Shown: positions 49,487 to 58,121 of the stretch, piece by piece
Numbering within the stretch: position 1 is the stretch's first letter
Layout: the number at the start of each line of letters is the position of its first letter
Assembly (NCBI RefSeq): GCF_004016525.1
Contig: NZ_SACJ01000009.1
Coordinates: 62,001-126,000, forward strand
Reading direction: 5' to 3'
Length of the DNA: 64,000 bases
Source of the DNA: Flavobacterium sufflavum
Lineage (GTDB): Bacteria > Bacteroidota > Bacteroidia > Flavobacteriales > Flavobacteriaceae
Position numbers and translations under genes: made by a program
The notes under the pieces: generated by a model
Seen by the model: only the letters and a program-made list of their open reading frames with translations
Told to the model about the DNA's origin: nothing
Databases searched by the model: none

Positions 49487-49788
49487 TGTTTGCTTTTTTC
49501 TAAAATTGTAGTAATAATGGTGTTTTTATCTATAACACCTGATTGTCGCCATAATTGTTTTCCGTTCTGGAATAAAATCATTGTGGGAACACCACGTACC
49601 TGATATTGCGAAGCAACTTGTTGGTTTTTATCGACATCAACTTTTATGATTGAAATTTGCTCTCCTAATTGTTCTTTTACATCTTTTAAAATGGGACTAA
49701 GCATTTGGCAAGGTCCACACCATGTAGCAAAAAAATCGACTAATATTGGTTTTTCAGATTGTATTAATTTATTGAAATTACTATTCAT
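49483..49788 (-). CDS. trxA: Thioredoxin
   Basis: A 101-residue single-domain thioredoxin with active site ATWCGPCQM, VDVDKNQ and the cis-Pro loop VRGVPTMILFQNG. It has no signal peptide, so it is cytoplasmic. It is coupled to the DUF6132-like gene and lies near the rhodanese/metallo-beta-lactamase gene, suggesting service to sulfur oxidation or persulfide reduction. Confidence 0.93.
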   Translation of the reverse strand: MNSNFNKLIQSEKPILVDFFATWCGPCQMLSPILKDVKEQLGEQISIIKVDVDKNQQVASQYQVRGVPTMILFQNGKQLWRQSGVIDKNTIITTILEKSKQ

Positions 49789-49961
49789 TGTTTATTTTTT
49801 GTTGAGTTTAGCTATTGTACAGCATTGTTCTTTATTCATGATGTTTTTTGTAATGAATGATTTTTCGATTAAACATAAAAGAAGTTTACAAAAAGTAAAA
49901 ATTAGTTTTTGTACTGTTTGATAAACTTCTGAAATGGATTAGGCAGAGCTTGTTTGTAATT

Positions 49962-50174
49962 TTAATGACTCAGTTTCTTTTTATTTGTATTGATGCCCCA
50001 AGGAGTATAAAATGGGCAAAAATTAATAGAAACAGTAATTAATAAGGCTACTCCAAAAGCTAATAAAAAGATGCCAAGGTTTCCAGTAACAGTGTGTGTA
50101 AAATATAAAGTTGCTAGGGCGAGAGCAACAATCACACGAATTGTTTTGTCGGTTTTCCCCATGTTATGTTTCAT
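49962..50174 (-). CDS. DUF2892 (YgaP-like) small membrane protein
   Basis: A 70-residue protein with two hydrophobic spans (VIVALALATLYFTHTVTG and LGIFLLAFGVALLITVSI) and the end NFCPFYTPWGINT, the usual C-terminus of the DUF2892 family, which is fused to rhodanese in YgaP. It lies 80 bp from the rhodanese-MBL gene on the same strand. A role in sulfide or thiocyanate handling is inferred from the family and context. The start could be MGKTDKT at 50162. Confidence 0.85.
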   Translation of the reverse strand: MKHNMGKTDKTIRVIVALALATLYFTHTVTGNLGIFLLAFGVALLITVSINFCPFYTPWGINTNKKKLSH

Positions 50175-50254
50175 GATTTCTAGAATTTAAGGGTTAAAAA
50201 AATGCATTGAAATAACATACAAATTTAGCGATTAATCTTCTTAAAGTCAATTAA

Positions 50255-51673
50255 TTAGTGGTTTAATGTTTTGCTTTGACAGACAAAATTTGTCTTGGGA
50301 ACAGTCGTTTTTGCAATGGCATTAAAACCGCCTTTAATTTCAGTAAAATTTCTAAAACCTCTGGCCTGTAAAATAGATGCGGCTATCATACTGCGGTAGC
50401 CACCAGCACAATGAAGATAAAAAGCTTCTTTAGGATTGATGTCTTTTATCCAGTCATTAATATAGGCTAAGGGTTTGGAATAAGCTTCTTCAACATGTTC
50501 GGCAGCGTACTCCGTTTCTTTGCGAACATCTATAATTGTGCTTTTGCCAATTTTTACTTCTTTGGCAAATGCTTCAGCCGAAATACGATTGATGGAATCA
50601 AATTCATTACCCGCTTTTTGCCAGGCTTCAAAACCACCTTTGAGATGACCAATGATGTTGTCAAAACCCACACGGCTCAATCGCGTTACCGATTCTTCTT
50701 CCTGGTCGATTTCGGCCACTAAAATAATAGGTTGTTTCACATCGGCAATTAAGGCACCTACCCAGGGTGCAAAATCGCCTTCAATCCCAATGTTGATGGA
50801 TTGCGGAATAAAACCTTTTGCAAATTGATTGTTTGTTCGGGTATCTAAAATTAAAGCTCCCGAATCTTCGGCAACAGCTTCAAAATCTTTTGCATCAATA
50901 GCTTTCATTCCGTGGTTTAAAACCGTTTCAAAGCTTTCGTAACCCTGTTTGTTCATAGTCACATTCATCCCAAAATAAGCAGGAGGAGGCAATAGTCCTT
51001 CGGTTACTTCTTTGATAAATTCGGCTTCGGTCATATTGGCCCTTAAGGCATAATTAGTTGCTTTTTGGTTCCCAATAGTAGAAATGGTCTCTTTACTCAT
51101 GTTTTTACCACAAGCGCTTCCGGCACCATGCGCAGGATATACAATCACATCATCAGGCAAAGTCATGATTTTGTCTCTTAACGAATGGAATAAGATGGCG
51201 GCTAATTGTTCCTGCGTCATGTGAGCTGCTTTTTGAGCCAGGTCAGGCCGTCCTACATCACCAATGAATAGAGTATCACCAGAGAAAATTGCGTGCTGAT
51301 TTCCATTTTCGTCAAGTAGTAAATAAGTAGTACTTTCCATAGTGTGGCCGGGAGTGTGTAAGGCTTTTATGGAAATGTCACCAATTTTGAATTTCTGACC
51401 ATCAGTGGCAATGATGGCATCAAATTCAGGCGTAGCGGTAGGTCCGTAAACAATTGTTGCGTCGGTTTCTTTGCTTAAATCCACATGTCCTGAAACGAAA
51501 TCGGCATGGAAATGGGTTTCGAAAATGTATTTTAGTTTGACTTTATCACGTTTTAAACGATCTAAGTAAGGTTGAATTTCGCGCAAAGGATCTATAATAG
51601 CTGCTTCACCATTTGAAGTAATGTAATAAGCACCCTGGGCAAGACATCCGGTATATATTTGTTCTATTTTCAT
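50255..51673 (-). CDS. Persulfide dioxygenase-like metallo-beta-lactamase with two rhodanese domains
   Basis: A 472-residue protein from MKIEQIYTGCLAQGAYYI. The MBL domain (about 1-225) shows ETHFHADFVSGHVDL, LHTPGHTMEST, IFSGDTLFIGDVGRPDL and VYPAHGAGS, as in ETHE1-type iron persulfide dioxygenases. Two rhodanese domains follow: the first (about 260-350) lacks the catalytic Cys, the second has it in LHCAGGYRSMIAASI. It likely oxidises glutathione or protein persulfides and transfers sulfur. It neighbours DUF2892, thioredoxin and, across cydAB, TauE and another rhodanese. Confidence 0.88.
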   Translation of the reverse strand: MKIEQIYTGCLAQGAYYITSNGEAAIIDPLREIQPYLDRLKRDKVKLKYIFETHFHADFVSGHVDLSKETDATIVYGPTATPEFDAIIATDGQKFKIGDISIKALHTPGHTMESTTYLLLDENGNQHAIFSGDTLFIGDVGRPDLAQKAAHMTQEQLAAILFHSLRDKIMTLPDDVIVYPAHGAGSACGKNMSKETISTIGNQKATNYALRANMTEAEFIKEVTEGLLPPPAYFGMNVTMNKQGYESFETVLNHGMKAIDAKDFEAVAEDSGALILDTRTNNQFAKGFIPQSINIGIEGDFAPWVGALIADVKQPIILVAEIDQEEESVTRLSRVGFDNIIGHLKGGFEAWQKAGNEFDSINRISAEAFAKEVKIGKSTIIDVRKETEYAAEHVEEAYSKPLAYINDWIKDINPKEAFYLHCAGGYRSMIAASILQARGFRNFTEIKGGFNAIAKTTVPKTNFVCQSKTLNH

Positions 51674-51859
51674 AAAAATCATTTTTAGTTTGATGTAACA
51701 AAGATAAAGTTTGCTTGAGGGCTATATCAGTGACTAAAGTTACAAATAATAGAAAAATAAAATGGATTAAAGTGTGAATCAATAAGAGACCAGTTTGATT
51801 AAAGCTAAAGCTTTTTGTAATTTTACGGTTTTACTAAAATCAGTAATATAATTTCAGAT

Positions 51860-52453
51860 ATGAACACAGCAAACTTATTGAATCAAATTGCCTTTATTAA
51901 AGAAATTGATAAAGTAAAATACATTCAGCGAAAAACGAAGCTCTTTAACAGTGATCGAAATGAAAATGATGCTGAACATAGTTGGCATTTGGCATTAATG
52001 GCGATTGTTTTAGCGGAGCATTCTGATGAGCCGGTTGATATTTTGAAAGTTGTAAAAATGGTTTTGATACATGATATTGTAGAGATTGACGCTGGAGACA
52101 CCTTTATTTATGATTCACAAAAAAATCATTCCAATACCGATGAAGAGCGATTGGCAGCGAATCGTATTTTTGGTTTACTGCCAAAGCAACAAGCCGATGA
52201 ATTGATTGCAATTTGGGAAGAATTTGAAGCAGGGGAAACTAAGGAGGCAAAATTTGCAAAAGCAATGGACAGGTTAGAGCCTTTATTGCAAAATACATCT
52301 AATAACGGCGGAACCTGGAAAGAGTTTGATGTAAGCTATAAAAAAGTTTACGAAAAAAAGAGCGTCATAAAAGAAGGTTCATCAACTTTATGGAACTATG
52401 CGGAAGGATTGATTAACGAAAGTGTAGAAAAAGGAATTTTGAAGAATGAATAA
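51860..52453 (+). CDS. HD-domain phosphohydrolase (YfbR-like)
   Basis: A 197-residue metal-dependent HD protein. The ligands are visible as H in NDAEHSWHLALMA, HD in VLIHDIVEIDAGD and a late Asp in AKAMDRLEPLL. Relatives are 5'-deoxynucleotidases acting on dNMPs or related HD hydrolases. It is monocistronic by layout, 100-130 bp ahead of cydA, and probably not linked functionally. Confidence 0.85.
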   Translation: MNTANLLNQIAFIKEIDKVKYIQRKTKLFNSDRNENDAEHSWHLALMAIVLAEHSDEPVDILKVVKMVLIHDIVEIDAGDTFIYDSQKNHSNTDEERLAANRIFGLLPKQQADELIAIWEEFEAGETKEAKFAKAMDRLEPLLQNTSNNGGTWKEFDVSYKKVYEKKSVIKEGSSTLWNYAEGLINESVEKGILKNE

Positions 52454-52548
52454 CAGTTCTGATTTAAGGTTTTTAGAATTGTTGAAAAGTTTAATAATAT
52501 CTGGGATAATTTTTTTTAAAAAGAGCGAGAATTCGGGGTTTTAAAGGG

Positions 52549-52556
52549 TAAATTTG
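52549..52556 (+). promoter_or_regulatory. cydA -7 box candidate
   Basis: TAAATTTG fits TAnnTTTG and lies 27 bp before the chosen cydA ATG. No TTG is present at the usual -33 distance. Confidence 0.45.
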
Positions 52557-52583
52557 TGGTACTTCATAAACAAATTACCTCCT

Positions 52584-53915
52584 ATGGAAGAAATGCTCTT
52601 TTATGACCGAATGCAATTTGCATTTACGATTACTTTTCATTACTTATTTCCACAATTAACAATGGGACTTTCGTTAATCATTGTTTATTTCAAATGGAAA
52701 TTCTTAAAAACAAATGATCCCCATTACAATAAAGCCACACATTTTTGGATGCGAATTTTTGCACTCAATTTTTCAATGGGTGTAGTGACGGGAATCCCAA
52801 TGGAATTTCAGTTTGGAACCAATTGGGCTAAATTTTCGGAGCTGACAGGTGGCATTATTGGGCAAACCCTGGCCATGGAAGGCATGTTTTCTTTCTTTTT
52901 AGAATCTTCTTTTTTAGGAATGTTTTTATTTGGCGAAAAAATCCTTGGACATCGATGGCATTTTGTAACCGGATTGTTGATTTGTTTGGGGTCCTGGGCC
53001 AGTGGATTTTTGATTATTGCTACGCATTCCTGGATGCAAAATCCTGTGGGTTACGAAGTATTGGAAAACGGAAAATTTGTACTCAATAATTTCTCGGCTT
53101 TGTTTACCAATGTGTGGTTGTGGCCTTCGTATTTGCACAATCAGGCGGCTTCTATGGTTACGAGTTCTTTTGTAGTAGCCGGGATTGGGGCTTTTTATAT
53201 TTTGTTAAACAAAAATGTTTCTTACGGAAAATTGTTTTTGAAAACAGGAGTTGTTTTTGGATTGATTTCGAGTATCATTGTTGCTATGCCAACAGGAGAT
53301 TTATTGGCTAAAAACGTGGTGAAACACCAGCCGGTAACTTTTGCGGCTATGGAAGGAATTTTTCATACGGAGAAAAAAGGAGCTGAAATTGTCCTTATTG
53401 GGCAACCTGACGTAAAAGACAAAAAACTGGATAATAAAATTGCGGTGCCTAATGTGTTGAGTTTTTTAACCTATGGCAATTGGGATACCGAAGTGAAAGG
53501 ATTAGACCAGTTTACTGTAGACAAACACCCTACTAATATTTCGGGATTGTATTATGCTTACCATATCATGGTGGGCTTAGGAACGCTTTTTATTGGCGTG
53601 ATGGTATTGGCCGCTTTTCAATTGACCCGAAAGCAATTGTTTCAAACCAAATGGCTGTTGTGGGCTTTTATGTTTCTAATGCCATTTCCTTATATCGCTA
53701 ATATTACTGGCTGGTACACGGCCGAATTAGGGCGTCAACCTTGGTTAGTGTATGATTTATTGCGCACTGCCGATGGGGCTTCACCTACGGTTTCCTCCGG
53801 AAATACCTTATTTACCCTGATGGGATTTGTAGGTTTGTATGCCTTGCTGGGAATGTTGTTTGCGATTTTAGTTGGGAAAATAATTTATAATGGTCCGGAA
53901 CCAGTAAAAAAATAG
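52584..53915 (+). CDS. cydA: Cytochrome bd ubiquinol oxidase subunit I
   Basis: A 443-residue quinol oxidase subunit, starting MEEMLFYDRMQFAFTITFHY (haem-ligand His near the N-terminus), with MEGMFSFFLESSFLGMFLFG, AIATHSWMQNPVGY-like loop text (LIIATHSWMQNPVGYE), and TAELGRQPWLVYDLLRT. The quinol (Q) loop is short compared with E. coli CydA, as in other Bacteroidota. It works with CydB to reduce oxygen at high affinity. The two genes are 3 bp apart. Confidence 0.95.
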   Translation: MEEMLFYDRMQFAFTITFHYLFPQLTMGLSLIIVYFKWKFLKTNDPHYNKATHFWMRIFALNFSMGVVTGIPMEFQFGTNWAKFSELTGGIIGQTLAMEGMFSFFLESSFLGMFLFGEKILGHRWHFVTGLLICLGSWASGFLIIATHSWMQNPVGYEVLENGKFVLNNFSALFTNVWLWPSYLHNQAASMVTSSFVVAGIGAFYILLNKNVSYGKLFLKTGVVFGLISSIIVAMPTGDLLAKNVVKHQPVTFAAMEGIFHTEKKGAEIVLIGQPDVKDKKLDNKIAVPNVLSFLTYGNWDTEVKGLDQFTVDKHPTNISGLYYAYHIMVGLGTLFIGVMVLAAFQLTRKQLFQTKWLLWAFMFLMPFPYIANITGWYTAELGRQPWLVYDLLRTADGASPTVSSGNTLFTLMGFVGLYALLGMLFAILVGKIIYNGPEPVKK

Positions 53916-53918
53916 AGT

Positions 53919-54995
53919 ATGGAATTCTTTTGGTATGTGGTATTAATTGGCATTTTGGCAACCTATTTGGTGTTGGATGGTTATGATTTTGGAGCAGGAA
54001 TTATTCATTTGTTTTTTGCCAAAACAGAGAAAGATAAAAAAGCAATTACGAATGCTATTGGGCCTTTTTGGGATGCCAATGAAGTATGGCTGATTGCTGC
54101 AGGTGGTGTTTTGTTTTATGCTTTTCCTACCTTGTATGCGGCTTCATTTAGCGGATTTTATTTGCCGTTGATGATGATTTTGTGGTTGCTTATTTTTAGA
54201 GCAATAGGATTAGAATTGCGTGGGCAAATTCACAATCATATGTGGGAAGCGGTTTGGGATAAAGCCTTCGGGATTGCCAGTCTATTATTAGCCTTATTTT
54301 TCGGAATGGCATTAGGAAACGTAGTTCGTGGGGTGAATCTTGGAATGGTAGTCAATGGAGTTTCGACTCAGGAACCGCATTTTTTCTTTCTGCCATTGTG
54401 GAATCCTAGTTTCAGTCCAGAAGCTACCGAACTTGGAATTATCGACTGGTTTACACTTTTTCTGGGGGTGGTAAGTGTGGTGGCTTTGATGATTCATGGT
54501 GCCAATTGGATTATTTATAAAACCAATTCGTCGTTGAATAGCCAATTAAAACAAATGGTTTACAAAATGAATTTTGTGTTGCTGGTGCTGGTAATTGTTT
54601 CGTTATCGGTTTGGCATATTATTGAGAAAGAACCTTTTCATAATTTCATTGATAATCCCATCCTTTTTATCTTTCCGCTGATTACGTTTGTAGGCTTGTT
54701 TGGACTTTTCAAAGTGAAAACATTCCAAAAAGACGGAACAGGATTTATATTTTCGAGTCTTTTCCTTGTTGGTGGATTTACATCAACAACAGCTTCTATT
54801 TTTCCCGAAGTATTGCCATCAACCAATAAAATCAATCCTTCGTTGACCATTTATAATGTTGCCAATGGTGAATATGCCTTATCGGTGGGTGTGTATTGGT
54901 TTGCCATTGCATTGGCTTTGGTAATTGGTTACTTTATCATTCAATACAAAGTGTTTAATGGAAAAATGGATGATGTAGGTTATGGGGAGCATTGA
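53919..54995 (+). CDS. cydB: Cytochrome bd ubiquinol oxidase subunit II
   Basis: A 358-residue membrane subunit with about eight or nine spans. The start EFFWYVVLIGILATYLVLDGYDFGAG and GPFWDANEVWLIAAGGVLFYAFP are diagnostic. It follows cydA by three bases in a two-gene operon. Together they form the microaerobic terminal oxidase, which in other bacteria also resists sulfide inhibition; neighbouring sulfur genes make that relevant here. Confidence 0.95.
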   Translation: MEFFWYVVLIGILATYLVLDGYDFGAGIIHLFFAKTEKDKKAITNAIGPFWDANEVWLIAAGGVLFYAFPTLYAASFSGFYLPLMMILWLLIFRAIGLELRGQIHNHMWEAVWDKAFGIASLLLALFFGMALGNVVRGVNLGMVVNGVSTQEPHFFFLPLWNPSFSPEATELGIIDWFTLFLGVVSVVALMIHGANWIIYKTNSSLNSQLKQMVYKMNFVLLVLVIVSLSVWHIIEKEPFHNFIDNPILFIFPLITFVGLFGLFKVKTFQKDGTGFIFSSLFLVGGFTSTTASIFPEVLPSTNKINPSLTIYNVANGEYALSVGVYWFAIALALVIGYFIIQYKVFNGKMDDVGYGEH

Positions 54996-55079
54996 TTTTT
55001 TTTTAGTAATTAGTGAAGAGTGGTTAGTTAATAGTAAGATTTAAATGTTTATAGTTATAAATTATTAAATAGTTTTTTC

Positions 55080-55844
55080 ATGACTAGAATATTAAAAAAT
55101 AATAAATCTATTTTAGAAAACTATAAGTTGCTGGGAGAGTTGATTAACGAACATTTAGAATTGCTAAATGATGATTCTAAAAAACAACAGAAAACTCTCG
55201 AAATCTGCCACATTGGTAAATTTTTATTGTTTTTTGATAATTTAAAGATCGATGAAGTTACTGAAAAACCGGATTTTATTTTATTTGATGCTAATCAAAG
55301 AATAGGTATTGAACATCAAATAGTTGTTGATGGGAAATCAAAAGAAAGAGAAGGTTTTTTTAGAAATATTTTTTTATTAGCAGAAACTGAGTTACAAAAA
55401 GATATTGAATTGCCAAATTTTCTTGCTTCTTGTTATATTCAACCTTATGAGAATTTTAAGTTAAATGAAAAGAGATATTTAATAGAAACTATTAAAACAG
55501 TCGTTAAAGAATATATCTTAAATGACCATTTTGTAGAGAATCCTATTATAGAAAGAATATATAAACAACCACATTCGAAAAAAAATATAGTTGCAAATAT
55601 GGGAGCTTGGTGGCAAAAACAAGTAAATATTGATATTATTGAAAATTCAATTAGAAAGAAAGAGACAAAAATTTCGAGTTATAAAGAAAGTGGTATAAAT
55701 ATTCAATGGTTATTACTAGTAATTGGAAGCAATGGAGAAAGTTCATTTGAAATGGATGAAAATTTAATACTAGAAATGAAAACACAATTTGATAAGGTAT
55801 ATGTTTTAGAAGATTTTAATAATAGATTATTCGAATTAAAGTAA
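55080..55844 (+). CDS. Hypothetical protein, possibly nuclease-like fold
   Basis: A 254-residue soluble protein I cannot assign. It has a segment reading TEKPDFILFDANQRIGIEHQIV (about 77-100), which has the look of a PD-(D/E)XK core (PD, then E-x-Q), followed by a helix with KSKEREGFFRNIFLL, and a C-terminal beta-strand (WLLLVIGSNG). A nuclease role is only a guess. The DNA is more AT-rich than the neighbouring cydB and TauE genes, and it sits alone between them, suggesting acquisition. Confidence 0.55.
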   Translation: MTRILKNNKSILENYKLLGELINEHLELLNDDSKKQQKTLEICHIGKFLLFFDNLKIDEVTEKPDFILFDANQRIGIEHQIVVDGKSKEREGFFRNIFLLAETELQKDIELPNFLASCYIQPYENFKLNEKRYLIETIKTVVKEYILNDHFVENPIIERIYKQPHSKKNIVANMGAWWQKQVNIDIIENSIRKKETKISSYKESGINIQWLLLVIGSNGESSFEMDENLILEMKTQFDKVYVLEDFNNRLFELK

Positions 55845-55948
55845 GCATCAGAGTTAGTATTGATATCTACCAGTAAAATACTTTAAGACCTATTCTTTGC
55901 GAAACCTTAGTGTTCTTAGCGGTTAAAAAAAACTTTGTGGTTAAAACA

Positions 55949-56734
55949 TCACAGCAAAACTTCTTTAACAATTATATAAACCCCCATTACCAATACAAAC
56001 CATCCAAAAATAGGTTTCAGTTTTCGTCCGTCTATTCTTTTTGATAGCAGGATTCCAATAAACATTCCCAGAAATGCCATGGTGGAAATCAATAGTAGAA
56101 AGCCATAATCGATAGGAGTGTTGAGGTACAAATCGCCAGTAAAACCTATAGCCGAGTTAATGAAAATGATCAATAACGAAGTTCCCACGGCTTGTTTCAT
56201 TGGTAAATTGGCAAAAAACAGCAAAGCGGGAATGATTAAAAATCCACCTCCGGCACCCAGAAATCCTGTTACGATTCCTACCAGAAAACCAATAGTGGCT
56301 AGTTGGCTATAGTTAGTCTTATGGTTTGTGATTTCAGTTTTATTCTTTTTTATCATTGATATTGAAGCGCTAATCATCAGAATAGCAAAAACAATCATGA
56401 TTAATAAATCTTTGGAAACTGCATAAGAGGCAATTGTAAATAGGGTAGAGGCAATTTGTGGAAAGATAACTTCTCTAATAATTAATATGGAAATCACCGA
56501 TGGGACGGCAAAGTATAAGGCTGTTTTTAATTTTAGATTTCCCAGTTTGTAGTGGCTGTAACCGCCATACAAGGCAGTTGCTCCCACAATAAACAAGGAA
56601 TAAGTTGTAGCAAGTTCAGGATTGACTTTGAATAAGTAAACTAAAATAGGGATGGTAAGTATAGAGCCGCCACTGCCAATTAATCCCAAGGAAAGCCCAA
56701 TAATAATTGAAGCAAAATAACCGATATATTCCAT
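55949..56734 (-). CDS. TSUP (TauE/SafE) sulfite or sulfur-compound permease
   Basis: A 261-residue membrane protein with about eight spans and the paired family motifs GLIGSGGSILTIPILVYLF and GFLGAGGGFLIIPALLFF. TSUP members export sulfite, sulfoacetate or thiosulfate. It is second in an operon with the Crp-like gene (70 bp), and lies near rhodanese and persulfide-dioxygenase-like genes, so sulfite or thiosulfate export after sulfide oxidation is a reasonable reading. Confidence 0.88.
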   Translation of the reverse strand: MEYIGYFASIIIGLSLGLIGSGGSILTIPILVYLFKVNPELATTYSLFIVGATALYGGYSHYKLGNLKLKTALYFAVPSVISILIIREVIFPQIASTLFTIASYAVSKDLLIMIVFAILMISASISMIKKNKTEITNHKTNYSQLATIGFLVGIVTGFLGAGGGFLIIPALLFFANLPMKQAVGTSLLIIFINSAIGFTGDLYLNTPIDYGFLLLISTMAFLGMFIGILLSKRIDGRKLKPIFGWFVLVMGVYIIVKEVLL

Positions 56735-56804
56735 TTGTAATTTTTTTTACAAAGGTTGGGAGTATTTCGGCCAGCCACAGTAACATTTGTCACACGGGCA
56801 AAAA

Positions 56805-57440
56805 TTACATTAATAATTCAATTTGGTTTCGGTGTAAGTTTACTAAACCACGTTGTTCCATTTTTTTTAATAAACGCGAAACCACTTCTCTGGACGTATT
56901 TAATTCGAGAGCAATTTCCTGATGCGATAAGTTGATTTCTTTGCAATCACAAGCTTTGGCGTGGCGTTTTAAATAGAATTCCAGTCGTTCGTCCATGGCT
57001 CTAAAAGCAATATTATCGATAACTTCCAGGACTTCTTCAAATCGGGTTCGGTAGGTGTAAATTACAAATTCGTACCAGGAACGGTGATTCATCATCCATT
57101 TATCCATTAAGGCAATTGGAATACTTACTGCTTCAACATCTTCAACTACTTTAGCGGTAATTTGGCTCGTTTGGTTTTTTGTCGAACAAATTAACGAAAT
57201 AGCACAGGCTTGTCCCGGTTGTAAATAATACATTAGAAATTCTTCACCATCTTCGCCTTCACGGTATATTTTTAATTGACCTTTAAGTAATAAAATAGTG
57301 CTTTTAATGTATTGGCCAGTACGCATAATAACTTCGCCCGCTTTAAAGGACTGAAAACTGGAATTGGCTTCAATTTCCTGAATGAGTTCATTAGAGAAAT
57401 TAGGAAAGGTATTTTTTAGTACAATTGTTTCTTCTGACAT
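56805..57440 (-). CDS. Crp/Fnr-family regulator of the sulfur module
   Basis: A 211-residue protein with a cyclic-nucleotide-binding-like domain (FKAGEVIMRTGQYIKSTILLLKGQLKIYREGEDGEEFLMYYL, about 34-76), the long dimer helix, and a C-terminal Crp-type HTH (LSHQEIALELNTSREVVSRLLKKMEQRGLV). Two Cys are present in AKACDCKEINL just before the HTH and one in ISLICST, which could act as a thiol or persulfide sensor, an inference. It is upstream of TauE in the same direction and divergent from the rhodanese-gapN pair. Confidence 0.88.
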   Translation of the reverse strand: MSEETIVLKNTFPNFSNELIQEIEANSSFQSFKAGEVIMRTGQYIKSTILLLKGQLKIYREGEDGEEFLMYYLQPGQACAISLICSTKNQTSQITAKVVEDVEAVSIPIALMDKWMMNHRSWYEFVIYTYRTRFEEVLEVIDNIAFRAMDERLEFYLKRHAKACDCKEINLSHQEIALELNTSREVVSRLLKKMEQRGLVNLHRNQIELLM

Positions 57441-57766
57441 GGTTGTAAGTTTTAAGGCTAAATCTTATTAATATATCGATTTTTTGGGTAAAATTCTAAG
57501 ACTTTGGTAAAAGTAATTAAAATTTCGTGACAGTTATTGACTGTTTTGCTAAGAATTATATGCTGAATCAGGAAATACTAAATTGCAGATATTGCATTTC
57601 TAATAGGAATAATGCGTTTTTTTTTAACAAAACATTAAGTGATTGTAAAATTTGTTGATTATTGTAATCTTACTCAAACGTTTTCTTTAAATTATTCCCT
57701 AAATCAAATTTGGAGTTCCATTTTTTTATAAAAACATCGTATTTTTACAAAAAACACAACATTATT
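57441..57766. other. Divergent promoter region, crp-like gene and rhodanese
   Basis: No gene in these 326 bases. A palindrome-like CAAATTTG at about 57706-57713 is near the rhodanese start but lacks the T of a consensus -7 box; no clear Crp-type site was recognised. Confidence 0.5.
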
Positions 57767-58078
57767 ATGAATTTAACACAAGAAGATTGGATTGCTCAGC
57801 TCGAAGCAGATGAGAATGCAGTAATTTTAGATGTAAGAACAGAAGACGAATGTGACGAAGGGATTATTCCTAATGCTATCAATATTGATATTCATAAAGG
57901 TCAAGGTTTTATTTCTGAAATAGAGAAATTAGATAAAAGTAAAAATTACTATGTCTATTGTCGTTCTGGTGCTAGAAGCGCAAAAGCTTGCGAAATTATG
58001 AATGAATTAGGAATTGAAAATGCCTATAACTTATTGGGAGGTATGTTAGATTGGGATGGAGAAGTAGTTGCTCCTTAA
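57767..58078 (+). CDS. Single-domain rhodanese
   Basis: A 103-residue rhodanese (sulfurtransferase) from MNLTQEDWIAQLEADENAVI. The active-site loop reads YVYCRSGARSAKACEIM, with the catalytic Cys, and the end is LLGGMLDWDGEVVAP. It is soluble and cytoplasmic. It is divergent from the Crp-like regulator that precedes tauE, so all three probably respond to the same sulfur signal. It is 43 bp ahead of the gapN-like gene. Confidence 0.93.
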   Translation: MNLTQEDWIAQLEADENAVILDVRTEDECDEGIIPNAINIDIHKGQGFISEIEKLDKSKNYYVYCRSGARSAKACEIMNELGIENAYNLLGGMLDWDGEVVAP

Positions 58079-58121
58079 TCACTAATACATTTATTAACAC
58101 TAACTAAAATATTAAAACTAG

